The notes: generated by a model not told the origin, from the sequence alone. A stretch of 64,000 nucleotides of DNA from Galaxea fascicularis (GCA_948470475.1 OX419335.1:38948803-39012802), one strand, 5' to 3'; shown: positions 1 to 14,600, numbered from the stretch's first letter. Program-made: numbers and translations.

Positions 1-162
1 GTGGCAAGACCACCCTGTATGTATTCTCTAGAACAATGTCTAGCTTAAGCATTGCCAAAATACTACTCTGTGAAATCACACCACTGTCTCACTGTGTAAT
101 CTAAGCATTTTTTAAAGGTCCTGAAGTTTAAAATGCAAACAGATCCAATACAGTTCAAATAC

Positions 163-3100
163 CTTGTCTTTGATCTCATCACTGGCATAATGATTAGAAT
201 TGAGGAGTTCTTCTCCATCATCTGCAAACTTCTTGAATCCATCCTCTGAGGCATCAATGTAACCCTAAAGACAGAAAGGAAACAAATCTCAAATACAAGA
301 TAACACTGTTACATCAGTTTCAAATCACTTGTATTCATGTAATACCATTAATTACTAATCAAAGGTTACAAAACAAGGACTAAATTTTACTGAGCCTAAT
401 GATTTTACCTTGTGTTCCTGGTGTCGCTCCATAAGACTTTCTGCACTTGCAACATCTTTTGCCAGTTCATCACTCTGGATCAAAACTTTCATTTCAGTTA
501 TGAATGAGATGTGGTCTCTGACAAGACAACAAGATGAGAGCTGTCACTTGAGGTATTTGGCGTTTTGTGTTATTGCCTTAAACAAAGTTCATTCTGCTCA
601 TAACTAAATCAACAGTTTTACCTGTAGTCACTGATATATCTCTGAAGACGATAAGAGTCCTCCAATCTGGTCTTTCTCACTCCAGACTGTAATAAACGAA
701 ACCACAATATTTACTGAGATTAGAAATTGCTAACTTACAAATCTTACTAAGCTGTTGCAACACATACATGTGCCTCTAATTGGCTAATGAAGTTCTAACT
801 TAACAGCATGTGAATGGATTTTGAATTTTGAACTCCTTTTCTACTCAATGAAGATAAAAATTACTCCTAATCTTCCTGGGCAAAGAGAGGAACCTTTGAT
901 AAACAAAGATAATTCTTTCATTCTTTTTTCTAATTCATCTCTTTGGATACTTCATCACATTTCTCTGTTAACAATTTATATCAGCATTAGAAAACGATGA
1001 TAAAACAGCACCTTGTCCTTAAGGTTACCCCATGCAGTCACAATTTCATCTTGTTTGGCAGCAATTTCATCAGCATTGTCAGGATGTGCCTCTTGCAGTT
1101 GGACAGACTCTTGACCAAGAGCTGTGACCTAAAATACAGAATGATGTGAACATCATAAAATTCTGAACACTTAAAGAAAGCAACAAGCTTCAGTACATTT
1201 GTTCAAATAGGTCAGTCTGAAAATTCGTGTAGTTTGGCAGTAAAAAAACTGACAGAGCTGAGACCAAGCTACATGTACATGTTATGTAACAGCTGAAGAG
1301 AGCTAATAAGGCAGCAGTCCCTTAGTTGACATGTACATAAAATAACAAAGCTCTTTCCTAATTCCAAAGTTCTGGATAACATTTACACCTCTTAACTACA
1401 AAGGAGGATAAATTGACATGATAGAACCTACTGTACATATAACTGTATCCTTGAGATGGCTTTAGAGCACATGCATGAGGTTTGTGGAGGGGGTTATCCG
1501 TGAACAGTGCATGTACAAGGTTTTCAATAAGAGCCGGTGGCTGACAAAACTTGTCTGCTACAGTATTTCATATGAATTCACAGCCTGCTTTGATTGAGAA
1601 ATTTAATTACCCCAAATTTTACAAATAACAGGACAAATTAAACATTCACCACATAACATGATCCTTGGATCGGCCATGTCAGTGTTCTTGTGAAATGCCC
1701 AGAATGCAGCAAATGCAATCCATTGAGGCCCAAATTTCAAAATTTTCCCACAGGAGCATGCCCCTCCCAGAAGCCTGCACATTAGTGCAAGTAATTCTTT
1801 CTCCACCTACTCTTAAACTTTTTCCAACTACCGTACTCTGATTTCTGATGAAAACCATAAAATGCACAATGTATCTGGATTTTTTATGTGTGCATTTACA
1901 TTTTAGAAACAAAAATGTTGACTTTGAAACATGCTACCAAACAACTGCAAAAGTGTTTTCATTTTGACTAACAAACAAATACATGTACATTGTACAGTTA
2001 CTTAAGTTGTATACAGTTATTTGAATACTCACATGGTTGTCAAAAAGTGCCGACCACTGGCAAAATCGCTGGGTACTTTCCTAGTTTTTCTGGTAACGAT
2101 TTGCCGGTAAAAAGAGAAAATGTAGAGGGGGGGGGAGTGGTGTTGTTACCCCCTGAGTGCTGTCTGCTTTCCTAGATTCTTCTTCTACTTACCGGTAAAA
2201 TCTTTGACAATTCTGTGCTCAACACAGAATTATGTCACATTATATTGCTGTCCAGGATGGCACCATTTTCAATTACAATATATATATATACATATACAAA
2301 ACTGTTATAAGCCAGTTACAGTGCGACATGCCTTACTGTGGCCACCCAACAAACATTCTTACAAGTTAGCCACTGATCACTGACAGACACGCCTCCATGG
2401 AAAGTTTCAACATGGTGTGTCTGTCAATTCAAATTCACGTACCCTGATTGGCTGACTTGTAAAAATGTTTGTTGGGTGGCCACGGTAAGGTGCATCACAC
2501 TGTAGTAATTTATAATGAAATTCTGATTTTAAAAAAAGCATTATTTTACCTTGTCTTCTACAGCAGCTAGATCCCTTTCCAAGGCTTCATGTTTTCGTAA
2601 CAAAGCATTCACACTGGCAAGATCCTTTCCATAGTCGTCTGATGACAGTACTTTGTCCTTCTCATTTATCCAGTTCTTGGTTTCATCGGCATCACTGCAA
2701 ATTTTATCTCAATGTTAAATCTTTTTAATTATATATTTAAACCAGTACTTAATACATGTTGAATCAAACATGAACTGGAAGAGTTCACAACAAAACGATG
2801 TGCAATCATTATGATGCAATTTGCATTGGGCATTGTGCAATTCTCATGATTTCTTACCGATAGAAACTGTGAATCTGTTGAGCTCCAGCAAGTCGCTTCT
2901 GACGTTTTAATGCCAACATCTTCAACCTTTCCCACGCCTCATTTACTTCCTGTAAAATCAGAACACCTTAAATTACAATCAAACAAAGCCAATACCAAAT
3001 ATACCCAGGACATAAAAAGTAACATTATTAACTTGATTGATAACGATAAGAAAAAAATCCCTCACCGTTTGCTTTGTACTGATAAGTTCTATGTCAGGAT

Positions 3101-5300
3101 GACCTTCGTCACCAAGTTGATGAGCAAGGTCGTTGATGTATGTCACTCTGGACTCATTTGCTTGCAGATCCTTCATGAAATCATCAAATTTCTTCTGCAA
3201 GACTTCAACGTGTTCCAAGTCCCTTCCTAATTCCTCAGAAGTGGCAATTGCTTCCTGAAGGGTAATAGTACATCAAGAAATTTTATTTTTAACACCAATA
3301 ATCCTCCCTACCAAAAAGGTAAGTCCAATAAGGACATTGTACAAACACATCAACTGAAGTCTTGATACTATGACATTACAACAGAAACAAAATGACAAAC
3401 TCATGAATAGTAAACTTTTGAAATGCAATCCTATTACAGTGTACAGTGTATCTGCTATTCAAAGAACATGTAACTTACCTTCTCTTGAATCCAAGACATA
3501 ACTTCTTCTGTTTCGTGCAGAAAGTGCACTCTCTTCTGGGTAAAGAGAAGCATCCGACCCTTCTCTGCAGACTTGGAAAGCAACAACTCCCATAGTTTGA
3601 GAAGAGAGTCCAGGCGCTCCTATAGGATGAGTTGGTTCACAAAGTTCAGTATGGTATTCTGTCATAGATCCATATATGTGATAAATTTGATTACGACGAG
3701 AAGGTGTGGTCATTTTTTAGTATCTTACCCTGATAAGGTCTGAGGCATAATGAGACTCATTGATCATCCCTTCACCATTCTCTTGAAGCTCCACAATAGC
3801 ATTGCTGTGAGCTGAGATCTCAGCTTCAAATGCCTGATGTTTCTGAAGTTTTCCCTAAAATCAAACAATAACAGTACAGAATTATTACCCGAGTGGAGAA
3901 TGGTTTGTGGAGTAAGAAAAGAGCATTTCCTTCATCATACAATGTGGGTCAAATTACAATAGCATGCCCTACATTTCTGATAAAAACTCTGCTTTAGCAC
4001 GCTGTATCTACTGTTGAATTAACTTTCTAACTCATTTTGCTACAAGCACCTATAATAAATAGGTTTTAAAATCTATCCCCAAATGAATTAACCTTGTAGG
4101 ACAAAGGTAGTAAAGACAATGGCTGGAATATTTTACATAACTAATGAAGATGGTAAGGAAAGTTATGTAAATACTCTGAAATGGGCAGGCAGAGGTAACA
4201 ATGTCAAAATATGCACAGCTTTGATTTAAATTTTCAGTTCATGAAAAGTGCTAGCTAGAAAGGGTTGGCAACAAGCTCAACCAGTTTGCATGACCGCTAT
4301 GCAGCGAAATAAGCACCTGTGATGAGGAACGACTTTGGTTGCTATTGTGAAATCAACATTTCGTGTTCATTTCACTGATAAACCACGAGATATTTTGCAA
4401 GCCTATCGAACAAAATATCAATAATCAATATTTTGTATTATTCTTCCAGTATACGACAAAGTGCGAGAATACATACTTTTCCGATTTAACGAAAGGAAAT
4501 GTCCCCTGGAATCTGCTCCGTGAGCAGCTCTTATTACATGTATCTCTATGGCATTTCGCATTGGCGAGAATTTAGCGAGTTTCGTACAACCACTTGCTAC
4601 AGATCTACTCACAACTGCTCAAGAAATCACAAAAGCTCAAAAAATCGGCGGCAACACAAGTTTTGAGAAAGCATCATGTTCCCAAATCATTCACAAGGAC
4701 AAATAACTATATTTCGGTTTTAAAATGGTCCTCAGGAGAAGTATATATATGCGCGCAGAACTGGCGGCTTTTGTCTGTGATCGCGTGCGACGCTTCTTTG
4801 ATTTCAAAATACTTGCCACGTCCTCATAAACACACTTTAAAGTTCCCTCGAAAGAAAAACGACGCACCAAAGCATATAAATGACTAACTCAACACTGTGA
4901 AATTAATTCGTATTACTCCCAAAACAATCTTCCATATGAAGTTTATAAGCTTTTATTCGCCGGGGCGTTGTCGGAGAGCAACTTTCTGTATAATTCAAAC
5001 CTCTCCCTAACACTTCCTCACTTCAAAGAATTCGCTTTATCTTTTAGAACATACCTGGAGGTTTGTGGGATCTTTGTAGTTCTCATCACAGGCGATCTGA
5101 AGTTTTTCGTTGATCCAGGCTTCCACCTCATCTGCATCTCTCTTGAACTGATGGTAGCGTTTGGCGTCTTCTAAGCGCTGTCGCCGAAGACGAGTTGCTT
5201 CCTTGAATTCTGCGTATCGCCGTAAAACTTGGTCACGGCGGTTTTGGATATCCTCAACGGTTTCTAGAATGGCTATTTGACGAGCCTCTACTTCTGCCAT
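163..5300 (-). CDS. SPTAN1: Alpha-spectrin, N-terminal part (gene continues beyond left edge)
   Basis: Non-erythroid-type alpha-spectrin, the membrane-skeleton protein that pairs with beta-spectrin. Coding exons read on the minus strand: 5300-5055, 3854-3729, 3619-3479, 3254-3066, 2949-2858, 2694-2550, 1128-1012, 686-622, 517-409 and 264-163. All have GT-AG borders and the phases join without a break, giving 444 residues. The start MAEVEARQIAILET leads into VEDIQNRRDQVL, the lone helix that forms the tetramer site with beta-spectrin; an upstream in-frame ATG at 5330 would add ten residues but lacks family similarity. Spectrin repeats follow, with hallmarks such as EAWINEKLQIACDENYKDP, EELGRDLEHVEVLQKKF and ELLNSNHYASDEIKDK. 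The alignment with vertebrate alpha-II spectrin, recalled from memory, is nearly gap-free. The remaining repeats, SH3 domain and EF hands lie outside the window. No frameshift or stop was seen. Confidence 0.95.
265..5054 (-). other. Introns of alpha-spectrin
   Basis: Nine introns separate the ten exons. The longest are 1129-2549 and 3855-5054. Apart from the palindromic element at 2319-2502 and a short AT microsatellite near 2278-2293, I see no gene, RNA or recognisable element in them. The first intron (3855-5054) could hold promoter-proximal enhancers, but nothing specific is visible. Confidence 0.6.
2319..2502. mobile_element. Foldback MITE with TA target duplication
   Basis: A 184-bp palindromic element in a spectrin intron. 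The ends are inverted copies beginning CAGTGCGACATGCCTTAC on the left and CAGTGTGATGCACCTTAC on the right (read inward), continuing through GTGGCCACCCAACAAACAT for more than 50 bp. TA flanks both ends (2317-2318 and 2503-2504). The CAGTG end with a TA duplication resembles Tc1/mariner/pogo-type MITEs; the superfamily is an inference. It has no coding capacity. Confidence 0.75.
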
Positions 5301-5694
5301 TTTGGAAATTTTGATCCTCCAAAAAGACAACTCTCACCAAGCGAAATCCACAAGCAGAATGGAATCGCCCTGCATGGACTGCGTGATCACGTGACTAAAA
5401 GGACCGTTTAGAACTTTGCAGGGGAGGGGATAGTTAGAAAGTGAGACATTTCCGAAAACCACTCTCTTGACTGCTAAAGATTTGTTCTTATCAATGCAAA
5501 AAAAGAAATCATAAATCCTTAATCACTAATAAATATTCACATATCTACTAAAACCAAGTGCTGAAAAGCTCATCGTGAAATCAGTCCTACCCTACCCTAC
5601 CCCTATCTCTGCTACAGAAACTGCGCTGCAGACAGCAGACAGTCTTGTCGCAAGCCTCGATCTTGTGTCTTGCGGTGGTCCCTGGTAAATCAAA
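5301..5694. promoter_or_regulatory. Shared divergent promoter region of alpha-spectrin and DHX9
   Basis: Only 394 bp separate the two start codons, which face away from each other. The region therefore has to hold both 5' UTRs and both core promoters unless non-coding first exons exist. I see no TATA box at a convincing distance. A palindromic E-box, TCACGTGA (5387-5394), lies near the spectrin side, and the DHX9 start sits in CAAAATGGCGGCC (5691-5703), which matches the YY1-type motif. Transcription start sites were not determined. Confidence 0.7.
5387..5394. promoter_or_regulatory. Palindromic E-box TCACGTGA
   Basis: A perfect TCACGTGA within GATCACGTGAC. This is the preferred core of USF/MiT-family bHLH-zipper factors. 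It sits about 90 bp upstream of the spectrin start codon and 300 bp upstream of the DHX9 start codon, so it could serve either gene. Binding is an inference. Confidence 0.45.
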
Positions 5695-5703
5695 ATGGCG
5701 GCC
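5691..5703 (+). promoter_or_regulatory. YY1-like motif over the DHX9 start codon
   Basis: CAAAATGGCGGCC overlaps the ATG at 5695-5697. The AANATGGCGGC form is the known YY1 motif that in animals often lies just downstream of the transcription start and may overlap the initiator codon. A purine at -3 also makes this a good translation start context. Confidence 0.45.
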
Positions 5704-8589
5704 ACTCAATTCAAGAACTTCTTGTACGCTTTCTGTGGAAAGCGCAAAACCAGGCCTATATACACAGAGAGACCTTCTAAGGCGGGATCATTCAGCTTTC
5801 AGGTGAGGTAGAATTTTTAGTTAACACGAGAATTACTTTCAAGGATACAAAGGAACCTATGAAGTGAAGCTAAGGCTGCAGATCGAAGTCTTTAAATTGA
5901 AGAACGGCTTCATGATCGTATAAAATAAATCGGATAAACTACCTTATCAAACTTATCGCAATCGTGAATTTTTTTTCCTTTGAGTTTCTGTGTTGTCTAA
6001 CGTGTAATAGAGTACCACTATAGAAATGAAATAAGCTTACATGTCGGGACGAATCGAAACTCATACCACATTGTGTAGTACGTACATGTGCACAAATTAA
6101 GTAGTCAACAAAAAAGTTGTTGCATCTAACAGGACTGTCAGCGTAAAAACCATATGTGTTTTGCTGATATCCCCTGCTCTACTAGTAGTCTATATGTCCT
6201 GCTTATTTATTGTTTCTTTAGTTTAAAAGACACATTCTAAAATTAGGATGTTAACATTAGAAACTAGTATCCTTAGTTTAAGTAGTTGTTTTCTTAAATT
6301 AAGAATCGAGACCTTGATTTAAAACTGAGGTCCTTACTACCAGAATTAAAGTACCAAATGTGTTTCTAAAATTAAGAATTCAGAGTTTAGAGTATACATG
6401 TAGTCATGGACTATAAAGGAACAAACTAAGGGCGCGTTTTTTTATTCACAATTCTGGAATGAGAATGACCAGAATGAAAAATGCGCGCGTTTTTCTATTC
6501 CGTATTCCTATTCCAGAATGAACAGAACGCCATTCCATCCATTCTGCTCCCTAGGGCAGAATGAACAGAATGCTACGAATGAAAATCCAAGCATTCCGTT
6601 CCAACCATTCTTATTCCAGAACTGTGGATAAAAAAACACGCCCTAAGCTTATTATTTTTGAGAATGATGCAAATGAAATAAATCATAATTATACATCTAA
6701 ATACTCCTGTGTCATATAAATATATTATTTGTGTTCACCATGGGAATGTTACTCAGGGCTGGGGTGCTTTCCATTTAGGGAAACAATTTCGGAGCAACTT
6801 TCAACTTTCTTTCAAATAAAAAATAATGTGAAAAGCCAACTCCTGATCAATTTTCAGGTTCTCACAGGTCAGACAGAATATTTATGTTGCAATTAAAAAT
6901 TAAATTCAAGTAAAAGTGTTCTAACCTAGGTTGAAAATCAATTTCCTTTGTCTCCTAACTCAAAGTTTGGATATGAAGGCTTAGGAGACAAAGGGATTTG
7001 AGAATCTGAATCATTCTAGGTTAAAATTTGTTAGCTGCAACATTAACATGTATATCAACCACACAAGTGACTATCTGAGATACTCCACATGATTGGAACC
7101 CTATGATTGGAATTCCGTTTGCTCAAAATTGCCATTTCCTGATTTGTTATCTTTTACCATTATTTAAGGTTAATTTGTTAGTTGTGATTTTCATTCATTA
7201 ATTTTGATAACCACAATTTTCTATGATTCCACCTGTAGGTTCAGATAGAAGGGTTTGATTATGTGGGTCTTGGAAGTGCAACCAACAAGAAAGATGCAGA
7301 AACAAATGCAGCCAAAGATTTCTGTGGATTTTTAATTGGAGCTGGGATCATTCCAGCAGATTCATTTCCTGATGATTTATTTGTGAGTGTATTATGTTTT
7401 GGAAGACTGTAATGTGCAGAGTTTGTTGGATGCTTTACTGGTGTGATGTTCCATGGAGAGCAGGGTTAATGTTGGCACACTAGTGGGAGCACTCGCCTTC
7501 CACCAACGTGTCCTGAGTTTGATTCCCAGACTTGGCATCACAAGAAGTGGGCTGAATTTGTTGGTTCTCTACTCTGCTCCAAGAAGTTTTTCTCTGGCTA
7601 TTCAGGTTTTCGCATCTCCTAAAAAACCAACATTTGACTTTATTTGAGTTGATTTAGAGTTCATTTCACATACAGTCTCCCTGTATCCGGCTAGAAAGAT
7701 TTGAGACGGGGATATTCATATCACATCCCTTGTATCCAGAAGCATGTTGTCCAAATTCTGATTTTGTTTATAACTAAACTGGAAGGTTTCATTGAGTGAG
7801 TCTCAGTCCAATATATTACAGTACACTGTATGTAAAAGGAATTGTGATCAGTTGGTCTGATTATAATTATTTGCATTTTAATAAAACAGGGAGAAGGACC
7901 CACAGCACCAGCCACAGGTACACCAGCTCAGCAACAGCCACAGCAGCCGCCAGCGTTGCCATCATCAGTAGCTCCAGCACCTCACACTCAACAGTTTGGT
8001 GAATCTAAGCGAAATCCCTTCCCCCCACAACAACCACCGTCACTCATGAATATGACCCAAGGTATAGCATGTCATTCAGTCTGGTGTGTTAATAATACAT
8101 TAATTTGCTTGACTGATGGCACTTATTATGTATTGTGTCACAGACCCATTTTAATAATGCACTCCATTGGGGAAAGGTTTCACTGCTGTTTCAAAATCAC
8201 ATTATACTAAATTATTAATCTTTAGTTATAAGTACATGTATCCACTGTTTACATAAATTAGAGGTATAGATCAAAATAAAGATTTCAACTAGTCTGAATT
8301 AACATACTGTTATCATAAAATTATTTTAAATATTGATAAACATCCCTCTGTGAAATCATTAATGCAAATATGTACATGCATGCCTGACAACTACCTGACT
8401 TTGTATTCCATAGGCTAGATTTCAGAATACCCAGCCACGTCATTTACATGTCACTGAATAACAATGGTTTCCATCATCATGTTGTTCTCTGTTTTTCAGA
8501 AGTCTACATGCATGTAAATGAAGTGGCCATATCATGTACAGTGTATTCTACAATTATTGCTCCTTTGCATGGGCTTAGAAGTGGAAAGG

Positions 8590-8628
<39 letters not shown>

Positions 8629-11600
8629 TATATCTTATTAACCAAGTGCGAGGGCTGTACTGGGAGAATATCGGCCCAAGGTCTTGACAGTACGGACCTC
8701 GCTGCGCTCGGTCCGTTCAAAAAAGACTGAGGGCCAATTTTCTCCCAGTACGGTCCTGAGCAAGCTTGGTCAATAAGAGATTTATTACACGACTGAAGAC
8801 AAGGTAGGAACAACGCGGGATTATTTGGGACAATACCCGGTCCAATACTTACATGTAGAGAATATCAGACTGGCAATAGAGCAATCTTATTGGTCGATTT
8901 TAGTTATTGGTCCTCTGATTGTCTAAGCCGTGTAATAAATAATAATAATTTTAAACAGGATAACCCCGTCAGTGTGACAAAGGGGTTCCTATGATTAAAA
9001 TACTTAAAAAATGCTAAAAAAATACAAAAAGGTTTAAAAAGTTTAAGAATCGATGATCTAAAACTCTAAAAAAGCAATTATGATTATAATATACAATTAT
9101 GGTAGTAGAAAAAAGTCTTTAGAGAGTCTTAAAAATTCACTGGGGGATTCCTTTGTCTTGATCTGTGGGGGAAGGCTATTAAATTCCATTGCTCTGGTAA
9201 AATAAAAAAGATCTCTTAGTGACTTCTGGGTTAACTTTTGGAATATGAATATCATTACAGGCTACGTCTTGTCGCAACTGTGTGTACAGAGGTATTTAGA
9301 TTAAAATAATTATTCAGATAAGGTAGTACTAGACTGTCAAGGCATTTTCTAGTTAACGAGACAATGTGATGTCTTCGCCTATTAGTTAATGGTACAAGAC
9401 CCAAAGCAGTGATCAGCTCTTTAGTATGTAAACCAGAGTTTGGAAAAATTAACTTCGAAGCTTGATGCTGCAGACTCTCAAGGGTAATAATTAGAAAAGA
9501 TATAACTGAACAACAAAGACATATTCAGATCATTTCCTGTTCAATGATTTGAGCATTCTACTTCATGACATATCTATCTTAATTTCAAGTTACCGTAAAC
9601 ACCGGCGTATAAGCTGCACTCGCAGATAAGCCGCACCCCGAGTTTGCCGACTCAAATTTTGGAGAAAAAAAATTTAAAGAAATTAAAATAAATCAATGGT
9701 GGAGTCTTGAGAAAGATGTCTTACATGTAAATGCATTGTTTCTTCAAGTTTCTTGCACATGTTAACCCGCGTAACTCACTAACATTTAAAACAGAGAATA
9801 CGAAAGCTCTTATCTATAATTTTAGCTCTCTAATAGTATGAAAATCCGAGTTAAACATACATGTAACTTCGATCTTTCTTTCTAATCCAGTATTTTTCAT
9901 TCCTGTCCATTTCTCAATAGAATTTACATACGACAACGCCTGATGAACGTTTCGGTTCGTTCGTAGCTTAGTAACCAAGCCATTTACCACGCAAATACTC
10001 GAGAATAGCATGGCATTTTCTCGCTCGACGTTGTAAACAACTTTTTGGCGGAATGGAGATTCCCTGGCGAGTGACATTCACTTGCTCAAGAAAGGCAATG
10101 TTAAACCGGTTAAAAGCTCTTTTAACGAAGGTTTAATCATTATATGTAAGCTCACACAAAACGGCACTATTAGGAGCCACCAAACTCGTAAAAGCAATGA
10201 TCAATGCCTATTTTGGTATAGTTTTATGAAGTTCTTACTATTTTGCTACACAGGTCTATACAAACTGTAGAATTTTCGCTGAAAATGGTTAATTTATGCA
10301 AATTTACGGCATCGTGTCCAGATGTTCTTGCAGATAAGCCGCATCCCCGATTTGATATGAAAATTTTGAGCAAAAAGGTGCGGCTTATACACCGGTGTTT
10401 ACGGTATAATAGCTGTATTGTATCCTGGAATTCAGGTGGTGGAGCTGGTTCTAGTCAAATGGATGGATGGAGTGGTGCTGGCCAGAGAGACTATCATTAC
10501 AGTATGTACAATAAGAGGACATTTGAAGAGGTATGACCCTATAACGTGCAAGAGCTCAGCAGTGCAATAAGAAGTGCAATTGTTGACTAGATAGACTCTT
10601 CTAACTTTACCCTTTCAAACTGTTTGGCTGTTATTTGTAAATTGTTTTGTCACCAGGCAGAGGATGTTGACCTGAATGCTCATCTTCATGGCAACTGGAC
10701 GTTGGCTAATGCCAAGTCACGGCTTCATCAGTACCTTCAGCAAAACAGACTTCCTGCTGATTTTAAATATTCAGCTGGTGGCCCTGATCATAACAGGTAC
10801 AGAGCATTTTAGAAATACCTGGCAATAGAATTCAGGACTGTCACTAATTTTTGAAGTAGGTGGGGATATACAAAAAATAGCCAGGGATTTGAGTAGCTGT
10901 AGTGAAGTCAACGTGCTGATTTTATATCAAAGTAGCCGGAGATATATCTGAAAATACGAGGGGAAAATCCCCCGCCCCCGGCCCTTAATGACAGCCCTGG
11001 AATTGATAATTGTAATCTTTTTAGATAAGGTATTAATGAACAACTGAATTTTGATGATTGTCTGCTTTCTTCACAGACACTTTGTTGCTGAATTGTCTAT
11101 TTTTGTGAAGTCTCACAGGCGGAGTAAGTAGACTCTTTAACAATGACCGAGTTGCTCTTTTTCTTAGAATAATGGTATTTATTACATGTAAATGGAGAGA
11201 AAAATAATCATTTGGCCCATTTGATAGTCACTGTGCTGTATTTTGAAATTTATTTTAAGACACTTTATATTAACAAAATTAAATCACTAAGAGAGGAGAG
11301 CAAGTTAAAAACTTCATGTGATGATTGTGCTGGTGTCACCATGGCATCATTAGCAAACCAAATTAATGTCTGTTGATTATAGATCTCAGTAGGATTCAAT
11401 GCACAAAGGACAGGTTAATGAAAATGAAATACTAGCTAATGGAGCTAATCTTCAGTACAAACTGCTAAATACCAATGTGGTTTATATCTTCAACATCAAA
11501 TTATTAGAATTTTGTCTGCCATGGTTGTAAAATTTCTGTTGTTCAAATTTGCTGATTTGTAGAAGACAGTTAATAAATACTTTTTATTGCAATATTTGCA

Positions 11601-14600
11601 TTAAAATTTTCTCTGTAGTATCATTCTTATAATTAGCTTTCTCTTTCCCTCAGCCATCAGTGCTCGTGAACATGCCTCCACTAAGAAGCAAGCTGCCCAG
11701 AACACTTCTCTAAGTCTTATCAGACAGTTATTTCACATGGGAGTCTTGGAGGCTGCAGAACCGGGGCAGGTTCAACCAAAGAAGAAGAAGGTTGATGAGG
11801 TATGGTGAGAAGTGCTACTACACACATGGGTTATGCTGCCATTCTGATTTGAATGGAAGGAAATTAGGAACAACTCAAATTTGGTAGAACAAATAGCTGC
11901 AGTAAAACTGGTGCTCAAGAAAATAATTTGTTGCAAAAATAAAATAATTTCACATTGTGTAGAAATCGTAGTTTATGCCAAAACTTTTCACTTCAATGAC
12001 TGTTGCACTATGCAAATTGTGTAGTGCATGATGCAATTCATGCAGCACAGGAATTACAATGTCACTGGTTACTTACTTCTGAGCAGTGAATGTTAAAGAT
12101 GAAATGGCCTCTGGACTGAAGGATGTCCCATGCCATTTCAGCTTGTAAATAGAGGGAGCCATAAGATTGGTAGTACAGCTGTACTTCTCCTCCCTGTTTG
12201 GTTTGGTAGTTTGCTGAGAGTTGGGTATCCTTGTTGTTGAGAGACGGTACAGAGGGAACTTGCACATACAGTTATAGGGTAGACACTGTAGTGCTTAAAA
12301 TATTAAGTTTATTATCACACTATTTCACATTATCATTTATTAACACACCAAGTTCAACAACCACAAAATACCCGCAGAATTCTGCAATTTTTTGCTGTAA
12401 CATGATGCTGATCAACATGTAGGTTTCTGGATAGATTTTTAAGTAGGAGGTGATCACTGATAAAGTAGGAGGCTCTTCAGCAAAGCCAGAAGAGAGAAAT
12501 TAAAGAAAAGAAAAGTGACTTAAACACAAAGTAAGCGGCTATAAATCCTAAAGTAAGCGGCGATCAATCGCCAGGTGCCACCTTCTATTGAGAACCCTGA
12601 ACATGTGATTTGAATTCACCAGATTGAACCCTATGATGTCGGAATCAGCCCTGAGATGGAGCAACAAGTTGACAGCCTCCTTCAGAGTCTTGAAGTCCAA
12701 CCTGTTCCCCAGGTACAGCACTTTTGCAAGATAATGTTCACAACAAAAGTAATACAATATAATGTAGGTCACACAAGGGCATGCATTTTATTTCTCTCCT
12801 TTCCTCAGCCATAGTCAGTCATGGTTGCCTAATAGTATAGTTGAGAACAAGTCAGACTTTTCAGTAATAATTCCTTGTTCAACTACATCAATAATTCCTC
12901 ATGAATTATAAATATACTGTTATCCTTGTTATTTGCTTCTTTGTCTAGAGTAAAGCCCTGTATTAAAAGCTTATAATTAAAATATGGGGATGGCAGAGTG
13001 AATTCAGTGGTTCCATAGGTTACATGTTGATGGTGTTCTGATGTTCTGGCCTTGTGGTTGGCTCGAACCCTCGTTACAGCATTTTTTCATACTACAAAGT
13101 TGAGTTTCAGCTTTTTAAATGCTGAAAAATCTTTAATGTAATTTGAACACATGAATTTTCTGTGACCACAAAATTCAAGAAGATCATGACATGTACAGAA
13201 CAGTTGTAGAAAACTGCCATTTGTCTTATTAGCATACTGTAGCACTGTAGGAGCATGCACTCTCTACCATTATTCCGTAGAGAGTATTTGCTCCAACAAA
13301 TCACAAATTATTCTGACAAGCTTGTCAGTGGACTCTTATCTGTGTAAGGGTGGATCAGTTTCTCCTTTCATGAGTTTTAAGAGAGGTAAGACTACATCCT
13401 GGTAGTGACAAAGTATTTTTTTTTAACATCTTGTGCAGTGCAGTACCTGGGTAGAGAAGTGAATGTCAGATTCAATGGCTCATTCAGGCTTAATATCCTG
13501 AAATCCTAGTCAAAGGCTTGCTATTTCATTGTTAATTTTATAAGGTCCTTAAAATGGTTTTGTTTAATCACAAACTATTAAGGCATTCACTTTTGGATCT
13601 CAGTTGTACTGTCAAGTTCAGAACAGTGTCAGACATGAATGAACTGATATGCTTTTTACAGATGGTGATCAGTTTGAAAAGTATTGAAGCCAGATATTGC
13701 TTTGCCTATTAAAGAGTTGGAAAGTTTAAAGTGAAATAAAAAATGTTATGACTGGTCACCAACTGTAAATGGCCTTCAAAAAGCAAAATGGAATGTATTA
13801 AAGCCAGTTAGGGACGGTTCATTATTTATGGGGATGACCGGGTCGGATAAATTGAAATAACTTCTCTTTTTTTTCCTAATGCCCGTCATACTATCACGTC
13901 AGAATTTCTAAGCCCGTCCTGATTTATTTTCAATTTTTCAAAGCCCGGTCAATGTAATTAATATTTTATTTGACGAAGAATTATGACTATGCATAAACAG
14001 TATAAAAGTCGCTTTATGTATTACAACATGACTTGTTTAATAAAAAATTGTTTCCGGCAATTTGGGTACTTCGCAACAAAGGAGATGATTCCGGTGGAAC
14101 ACAGCCATTGAAAAGTACTAAATTAAATGTCACGAAAGAGGTTAGTTGTAAAATGGAGCTATAGAATTCAGCTTATCATTAAATTACATTTCAATGGCGA
14201 CAACCGGTATCAAAATACGCTTGCGTTCGCAGCTACTGGCTACATTAAAATCAAGCAACGTTCGTAAATTGAAATATAAATAGTTCATGCCGAAAACTTG
14301 ACCTATTTACAAGATTTTTAATCTATACTTAACAGTACCAGAATCAGTAGGCCTTGGCGTAGATGTGGGTGTCAATGATTGTTTGATGATTAAAAACATC
14401 ACAATGATGATCAAAACACTTTAATTCGTACAAATACCTTCACGTTGCCACATTCTCAGCACCCAATCGTCTCGTTCAACCCGCATTAATTTGCATACGA
14501 CGTTTGTTTTCGCCAAATATGGGCATTGTTTTTAGCTCATAGCTCATAGCTCATACGAATTTTTCTTGGACAATTCTGTCCAAGGGGGAAAGGTGCAATG

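Noticed and set aside
1..14. Next alpha-spectrin exon at the window edge (acceptor-like CATACAG)
   Set aside because: The 14 bases would encode GGLA, which does not match the expected start of the next spectrin segment; too short to support.
5301..5330. Ten-residue N-terminal extension of alpha-spectrin (ATG at 5330)
   Set aside because: MSFWRIKISK has no family counterpart; the ATG at 5300 gives the expected N-terminus.
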